Origin: Teredinibacter purpureus
GTDB taxonomy: Bacteria > Pseudomonadota > Gammaproteobacteria > Pseudomonadales > Cellvibrionaceae
Direction of reading: 5' to 3'
NCBI RefSeq assembly: GCF_014217335.1
Contig: NZ_CP060092.1
Location: 2,869,501-2,933,500, forward strand
DNA length: 64,000 nt
Below, in pieces: positions 59,534-64,000 of the stretch. Positions within the stretch are counted from its first letter, which is position 1. Every line of letters begins with the position of its first letter. Made by a program: the position numbers and the translations under genes. Under the pieces are notes generated by a model that saw only the letters and a list, made by a program, of their open reading frames with translations, ran no database searches and was not told the origin of the DNA.

Positions 59534-59881
59534 TCAGCCCGCTGTTTCTTGTGGTATTTCGGGGTCTGTGGAAGTTGTCGGCGATTGTTCGCGGCTAAGC
59601 ACGTAATCTACTGCGTCGTTTACGGCCTTAGCGACCTTGTCATTCATCTCCTCTAGTTCTGTGGGTGAGAGGAAAAAGGTCATGTCGACATCGTGGCGTA
59701 CGTAGCGGGGGGGTAGTCTATTAAGAGCAACGCAGGACACATCAGCCATAAACTCTGGGTCACGACCGGCTCTATCGTTGGCGCGCAGTAATTGCTCTAT
59801 AACTAGATGCTCATAGTAATTATGTACGCTGTCTTGTGCGGAAATTATGTCTCCGCGGTGTCTGCCGGCGCCTAACAGCAT
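59534..59881 (-). CDS. ComFB-family protein
   Basis: A 115-residue protein with the ComFB hallmarks NYYEHLVIEQLL, DPEFMADVSCVALNRLPPRY and VRHDVDMTFFLSPTEL. In cyanobacteria ComFB-like proteins bind cyclic dinucleotides, so a signalling role is possible. The C-terminal 15 residues are a disordered Thr/Pro tail. It starts 26 bp after the mnmC stop and might be cotranscribed with it. Confidence 0.85.
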   Translation of the reverse strand: MLLGAGRHRGDIISAQDSVHNYYEHLVIEQLLRANDRAGRDPEFMADVSCVALNRLPPRYVRHDVDMTFFLSPTELEEMNDKVAKAVNDAVDYVLSREQSPTTSTDPEIPQETAG

Positions 59882-59907
59882 TTAACTGCCCTCGTAATCA
59901 ACCCGTA

Positions 59908-62112
59908 TTATGGGTTAAGTGTAGACGTTTTATTACGGATCAGATCTCGAATTAAGAAGCGGGCAGGGTGTAGTTTTAGGTAAAGGGCTTGGCGTATCGG
60001 TAATGCTTCCCCTGCAAGTATGCTGGCGAGCAATTCTGCTGCAAGGGGGCTGTAGGCCAAGCCCCGTGAGCCTAAACCCAATAATGTATAGAGTTGGGGG
60101 TAGTAATCGCCAGGGTCTTGAGTGCTCGCGTTAGCGTTATGGCTCAGTGCAGCAAAACGTTCCCGCATGCCATCATAGCGTGGAGCTGGGCCCACTATAG
60201 GAAAGTAATCGGGTGTTGTGGTTCGAAAGCCAACGCGCCCGTCAAGCACCATAGTGTTGTCTTCCGATAGGTTAGAAGACACCATCTGGTTTAAGTTATA
60301 AAGGTTGGTGGTATGGTCTTGTGCGGTGAGTGCGGTATTGTCATCGTTTAAATTGAAGCTGGCGCCAATACAATGAATACCGGCGTCTGCGGGTGATATA
60401 TAGCCTTCTCCACACAGTACCGTGTTAAGTGCGCAGAGCGACGCGGGTGCATGTTTAATATGAGTCACCTGCCCGCGTATAGGTTTAAGCGGTAGATGCG
60501 CGGTTTGTGTTAGGCGGTTTGCAGCCTTAGCATTGGCGATAACGGCGTTGGCTGCAGAAGCTAAGAGCGTGCCGTTCTTGTCAAAAGCCTGCCAGTGATT
60601 GTGTAGGCGCTCCAGTTTCGCGACAGAGCTGTTCGTTACAATCCGGATTTTAGGTGATTTCACCAACGCTTCACATAATGGTGTAGGCGCTAGCCAGCCA
60701 GCTTTAGGTACTAATAATCCGGGGTGTTTTACTTTCACGCCAGAGAATGACGAAATGTCGTCTTCTGAACACCAACGGCAAAAATCAGGGCTGTCAGCAA
60801 AGGTAGCTGAAAGCTGTTGGTAATACCGCCGTTGCTTGTCAGACATAGCCAAGTGTACAACGCCAGATTGTTCACCGCATTGCCGGAAGTACGATGCTTT
60901 TTGAGAGGGTGATGTTCCCGCATAAAACTGGTTCGCGAATACTTGGGCGGCGAGGTTGAACTCACTTAATGGGTCTTGGTGTGGAGAAAGGCGGGTATAG
61001 ACAACACCCTGTCTGTTGCCTGATGCTTCCTGAGCCAAACGAGTATTTTGTTCTACTAATGTGACATGAAAACCTTTGTTGGCAAGTGCCGCTGCAGCTT
61101 GGCAGCCGGCGAGCCCACCGCCTATTATTAAGACTGTTTTCGATGATGAAAAATCATTGGCAGCGGGGCCTACAAGATGCCAAAAATGATGAGCGGCATT
61201 GCCTCGTTGGTTCGGTTTAGCGTGTTTGAATTCAGTGTGTCCTTCTTCCGTGTGTTTGGGCTTTGGCTGTTCAAGCTGTGTATCGGTTTGTAGTTGTGAG
61301 GCTGCGACAAATTCTCCCGCTAGCATTTGTCGTTTCATGCCGAAGCCAGACATCTTACGAAATGAAAACCCTTCCGCTTTTAAACCGTCTTGGACGCATC
61401 TCGCCGATGTAAAGGTCGAGAAAGTAGTCCCTTGCGCACTTAAGCGTGCGATGGCAGCGAATAGTTGTGGTGTCCACATGTCTGGGTTTTTCGACGGAGA
61501 GAACCCATCTAAAAACCATGCATCTACGGTAAATGGCTGCTCGGAACCCAGTGCACCAAATTGACACTTACCTGTATGCGGCTTACCAAGTGTTGAGCAC
61601 GGTAGGAATTGCGAGAGACCTTCGGTGGCATCACCAAAGTACAACGTGAGTACGACGTTACCTTGATCAAAACTAAGCCGGCAACAGCCCTTTATGGGTT
61701 GTGGAGGGTATTGGTTGAGTAGCGCTTCGCTTAAGGGGCTTAGCGTGGGCCATAGTGCGAGCGCCCGCCTTATATCGGGAAAGCTAAGGGGGTGTTTTTC
61801 AACAGAGATAAAATGAAGTTTTACGCGGTTGTCGCTAGTTGTACAGGGTTTGATGTTGCGCCAGTGTTGCCATGCGATTAAAAAACTTAAACCACTTCCA
61901 AACCCGGTTTCTGCAAGGGTAAACGAGGGCTTAGGGTGAGGGCGCTGCCAACGTTCCATGAGTTGATTGTTGTCGATAAATACGTACTGGGTTTCGGCGA
62001 TGCCGTCGTCGGACGAAAAATAGAAATCATCAAACTGCGTGGATTTAGGTTGTCCGTTGGCATCCCAGTGAAGTTTTGCGACCGAAGGTTGGTGGGTAAC
62101 GGAGCTGCTCAT
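59908..62112 (-). CDS. mnmC: Bifunctional tRNA modification enzyme MnmC
   Basis: A 734-residue fusion that makes mnm5U at the wobble position of tRNA. The methyltransferase domain (MnmC2, about residues 1-270) has ETGFGSGLSFLIAW and DAWFLDGFSPSKNPDMW; the FAD-dependent oxidoreductase domain (MnmC1) starts at VLIIGGGLAGCQAAAALANK. A Lys/Glu/His-rich linker joins them. ATG at 62112 is chosen (MSSSVTHQ), one base before the end of fldB. Confidence 0.95.
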   Translation of the reverse strand: MSSSVTHQPSVAKLHWDANGQPKSTQFDDFYFSSDDGIAETQYVFIDNNQLMERWQRPHPKPSFTLAETGFGSGLSFLIAWQHWRNIKPCTTSDNRVKLHFISVEKHPLSFPDIRRALALWPTLSPLSEALLNQYPPQPIKGCCRLSFDQGNVVLTLYFGDATEGLSQFLPCSTLGKPHTGKCQFGALGSEQPFTVDAWFLDGFSPSKNPDMWTPQLFAAIARLSAQGTTFSTFTSARCVQDGLKAEGFSFRKMSGFGMKRQMLAGEFVAASQLQTDTQLEQPKPKHTEEGHTEFKHAKPNQRGNAAHHFWHLVGPAANDFSSSKTVLIIGGGLAGCQAAAALANKGFHVTLVEQNTRLAQEASGNRQGVVYTRLSPHQDPLSEFNLAAQVFANQFYAGTSPSQKASYFRQCGEQSGVVHLAMSDKQRRYYQQLSATFADSPDFCRWCSEDDISSFSGVKVKHPGLLVPKAGWLAPTPLCEALVKSPKIRIVTNSSVAKLERLHNHWQAFDKNGTLLASAANAVIANAKAANRLTQTAHLPLKPIRGQVTHIKHAPASLCALNTVLCGEGYISPADAGIHCIGASFNLNDDNTALTAQDHTTNLYNLNQMVSSNLSEDNTMVLDGRVGFRTTTPDYFPIVGPAPRYDGMRERFAALSHNANASTQDPGDYYPQLYTLLGLGSRGLAYSPLAAELLASILAGEALPIRQALYLKLHPARFLIRDLIRNKTSTLNP

Positions 62113-62113
62113 A

Positions 62114-62644
62114 CTAGAGCCCAAATGCCAGAAGAACCTGCCCACACCATGTATTTATACGGTCGTCGGTTAATCCGAATTCGTTTTCTTCATCGAGGGC
62201 CAAGCCCACGAAGTATTGTTCGTCGTCGGTGAGCGCTTTACTGGCTTCGAATTCGTACCCTTGGTTGGGCCACAAACCGACTAACGTAGCGCCTTGTTTC
62301 TGCAACTTGTGGTAGAGGAAGCCCATAGCATCCAAAAACCATTCGGGGTAACCCACTTGGTCTCCAAGGCCATAGAGTGCAATGCGTTTACCGTCAAAGT
62401 TTAGATCGTCTAACTCATCCCAGATCTCTTCCCAATCTTCTTGTAATTCGCCGTAATCCCAAGTGGGAATACCCATAATAATTCGGTCGTAGTAGAGAGC
62501 CGTAGCGATGGGTTCGATAGCGATATTAAAAATATCAACACGATTGTCACCTATGTGTTGGCGAATCTTTTCACCCGCCATTTCGGTGTAACAAGTGGAG
62601 CTGCCATAAAACAGCGCAATAGGGGCACGAAGAGAATCAGTCAT
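62114..62644 (-). CDS. fldB: Flavodoxin FldB
   Basis: A 176-residue FMN electron carrier. The phosphate-binding loop GSSTCYTEMAGEKI, the WDYGELQEDWEEIWDEL segment and the GLGDQVGYPEWFLDAMG loop match E. coli FldB closely. ATG at 62644 (MTDSLRAPIALFYG) is preferred; the open frame reaches 62752 without support. It is divergent from the DUF1653 gene. Confidence 0.92.
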   Translation of the reverse strand: MTDSLRAPIALFYGSSTCYTEMAGEKIRQHIGDNRVDIFNIAIEPIATALYYDRIIMGIPTWDYGELQEDWEEIWDELDDLNFDGKRIALYGLGDQVGYPEWFLDAMGFLYHKLQKQGATLVGLWPNQGYEFEASKALTDDEQYFVGLALDEENEFGLTDDRINTWCGQVLLAFGL

Positions 62645-62764
62645 AAGGGGGTAATGGGCTCGCGGGAAATCACTTTGCAAATCTAGGTAAAGCGCGGCAA
62701 ACTGCCGGCTCTTAACGGCCCGTATGGTAGTCGTTTGGTCGCTTAAACTCAATTGGAGGTCAAC

Positions 62765-63016
62765 GTGTCGTCAACGATTAAATCTGGTCACTATAGGCAT
62801 TACAAGGGGGGTGACTATGTGGTAATCGAGGTTGCTAAGCACTCCGAAACGCTAGAACCAATGGTTGTCTATCGGCCACTGTATGGTGAAAAAGGTTTAT
62901 GGGTAAGGCCGCTCGGCATGTTCTATGAAACGGTTACGGTGCAAACCGAAAACGGCGCGAAAGAGATGTTACGGTTTGAGTATATAGGGGATTGGGCTGG
63001 AGACGAGCTAGCATGA
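62765..63016 (+). CDS. DUF1653-family protein
   Basis: An 83-residue protein started at GTG 62765 behind GGAGG (62755-62759). The DUF1653 core KSGHYRHYKGGDYVVIEVAKHSET and VVYRPLYGEKGLWVRPLGMF is complete. Function of the family is unknown. Its TGA overlaps the rlmA ATG (ATGA). Confidence 0.85.
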   Translation: MSSTIKSGHYRHYKGGDYVVIEVAKHSETLEPMVVYRPLYGEKGLWVRPLGMFYETVTVQTENGAKEMLRFEYIGDWAGDELA

Positions 63017-63906
63017 TCTGGCGTTGTCCGAAGTGTGAATTACCGTTATACGATGCCGAACGCAGTGTCTGTTGTGATAACAACCATCGTTATGATCGAG
63101 CCAAACAAGGCTACACCTATTTACTGCTGGCGAATCAGAAAAATAGCCGTAACCCTGGTGACAACGACGAGATGATACAGGCGCGACGGCGTTTTCTTCG
63201 AGCGGGTTATTATCAGCCATTAGTTGATGATTTATTAAGTATCGTAAAAACGTATAGTCACAGCGCGGTAGATAAGCGGCTTACGGCACTCGACCTAGGC
63301 TGTGGCGAAGGTTATTACCTAGAAGAGGTTGGTCAGTATATTGCTACGAATGTGCCGCATTCCTCGTTGCAGTGTTTTGGTGTGGATGTATCCAAAGATG
63401 CTGTAAAGAAGGCGGCCTCGAGCGCCAAGCAACTTCTACACAATCAAAAGGCATTGGACCGGCCTTGGGTTTTTGATTATACGGTGGCGAGTACTTATCA
63501 TTTACCTGTTATCGACAGTGCCGTCGATATAGCATTAAACGTATTCGCCCCTGTAGCGGTAAACGAGGTAATACGGGTATTAGCGGACAAAGGCATTTTT
63601 ATTCGGGTCCAGCCTGCAGAGCATCACCTAGATGCCTTAAAACAGGCAATATATGGTGAAGCAAAGCTGCACACATTACATGAGATAGAACCTGAATTTG
63701 CCTTGCTGGAGCGAAAACACTGCTCGTTCGCAATAGATTTGCCTACTGCCGAAGCTATCGCCGACCTGCTTGCCATGACGCCTTTACATTGGCATGGAGA
63801 ACGGGAAGCAAAGCAAGCGTTAATTGAAAAGGGAACGCTAAGCTTACAAGCGGCTTTCGATGTTCAAGTGTTAACCGCAGCCGCTCCTACCGAATGGGTA
63901 TTGTAG
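63013..63906 (+). CDS. rlmA: 23S rRNA (guanine(745)-N(1))-methyltransferase RlmA
   Basis: A 297-residue enzyme with an N-terminal zinc finger (CPKC and CCDNNH), the PGDNDEMIQARRRFLRAGYY stretch and a Rossmann methyltransferase domain with LDLGCGEGYYLEEV. The ATG at 63013 overlaps the upstream stop, so the pair is translationally coupled. This is the RlmA(I) type of Gram-negatives. Confidence 0.95.
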   Translation: MIWRCPKCELPLYDAERSVCCDNNHRYDRAKQGYTYLLLANQKNSRNPGDNDEMIQARRRFLRAGYYQPLVDDLLSIVKTYSHSAVDKRLTALDLGCGEGYYLEEVGQYIATNVPHSSLQCFGVDVSKDAVKKAASSAKQLLHNQKALDRPWVFDYTVASTYHLPVIDSAVDIALNVFAPVAVNEVIRVLADKGIFIRVQPAEHHLDALKQAIYGEAKLHTLHEIEPEFALLERKHCSFAIDLPTAEAIADLLAMTPLHWHGEREAKQALIEKGTLSLQAAFDVQVLTAAAPTEWVL

Positions 63907-63952
63907 CTAGCCTCTCCATTAAAATTTATTGCCCTTACTTCGAGCCCGCACT

Positions 63953-64000
63953 ATGCCAACCCCCACCGATATTATCTGGATGCAACACGCAATTACGTTA
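63953..64000 (+). CDS. tadA: N-terminus of a probable tRNA adenosine deaminase TadA (3' end outside window)
   Basis: Only 16 codons are visible: MPTPTDIIWMQHAITL. The WMQHAITL part matches the WMRHALTLA opening of TadA, which makes inosine 34 in tRNA-Arg. The position after rlmA fits. Too short for a firm call. Confidence 0.45.
   Translation, partial: MPTPTDIIWMQHAITL

Overview
The window looks like chromosomal DNA of a marine, polysaccharide-degrading gammaproteobacterium, most likely of the Cellvibrionaceae (Teredinibacter/Saccharophagus/Cellvibrio-like). This rests on moderate GC, long poly-serine linkers and short CBM10-like cysteine modules on secreted esterases, and housekeeping blocks in gammaproteobacterial order (queA-tgt-secDF, suhB/trmJ/iscR, ndk-rlmN-pilW-rodZ-ispG-hisS-yfgM-bamB-der, guaB-guaA). 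The species assignment is inference.

Layout. 1-9.9 kb is accessory: the 3' end of a TonB-dependent receptor, two related secreted CE3-like acetyl esterases facing each other, and between them an RND efflux pair. Both esterase genes carry a TGTAA..TTACA-type palindrome upstream, suggesting one sugar-responsive regulator. 9.9-12.4 kb holds ubiV and ubiU divergent from ubiT (oxygen-independent ubiquinone synthesis). 12.5-13.4 kb holds a decayed C-terminal piece of rtcR and tRNA-Leu(CAA). 13.5-18.9 kb is queA-tgt-secD-secF without yajC. 19-23.3 kb has a hybrid histidine kinase and two unrecognised envelope or secreted proteins. 23.3-33.3 kb has suhB, trmJ and a ten-kilobase Fe-S assembly operon, iscR-iscS-sufBCDS-sufA-sufT-sufE, with two IscR-like operators. 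33.3-43.6 kb has a periplasmic peroxidase followed by the conserved ndk-to-der block.

43.6-47.3 kb is accessory again: a small secreted protein, a lone ABC ATPase, and a two-gene operon of a PhzF-like protein lacking the expected catalytic Glu plus a protein I cannot place. 47.3-52.1 kb has xseA, guaB and guaA. 52.3-56.3 kb has small unknowns, SirB-like and DUF4202 proteins, an Fnr/Anr regulator with all four cluster cysteines, and a HemN-like protein that has lost the radical-SAM cysteine motif but sits behind a perfect Fnr/Anr box. 56.3-64 kb has a sugar-phosphate epimerase-like protein, trhP, a glutaminyl cyclase-like protein, a ComFB-like protein, mnmC, fldB, a DUF1653 protein, rlmA and the first codons of a probable tadA.

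Themes that tie the window together are low-oxygen physiology (Anr, UbiUVT, HemN-like), Fe-S assembly serving many Fe-S enzymes encoded here (RlmN, IspG, UbiU, UbiV, Anr, IscR), and tRNA/rRNA modification (QueA, Tgt, TrmJ, RlmN, TrhP, MnmC, RlmA, TadA). The points most worth follow-up are the cysteine-less HemN-like gene with its Anr promoter, the PhzF-like/unknown pair, the twin IscR sites, the shared esterase box and the rtcR relic.
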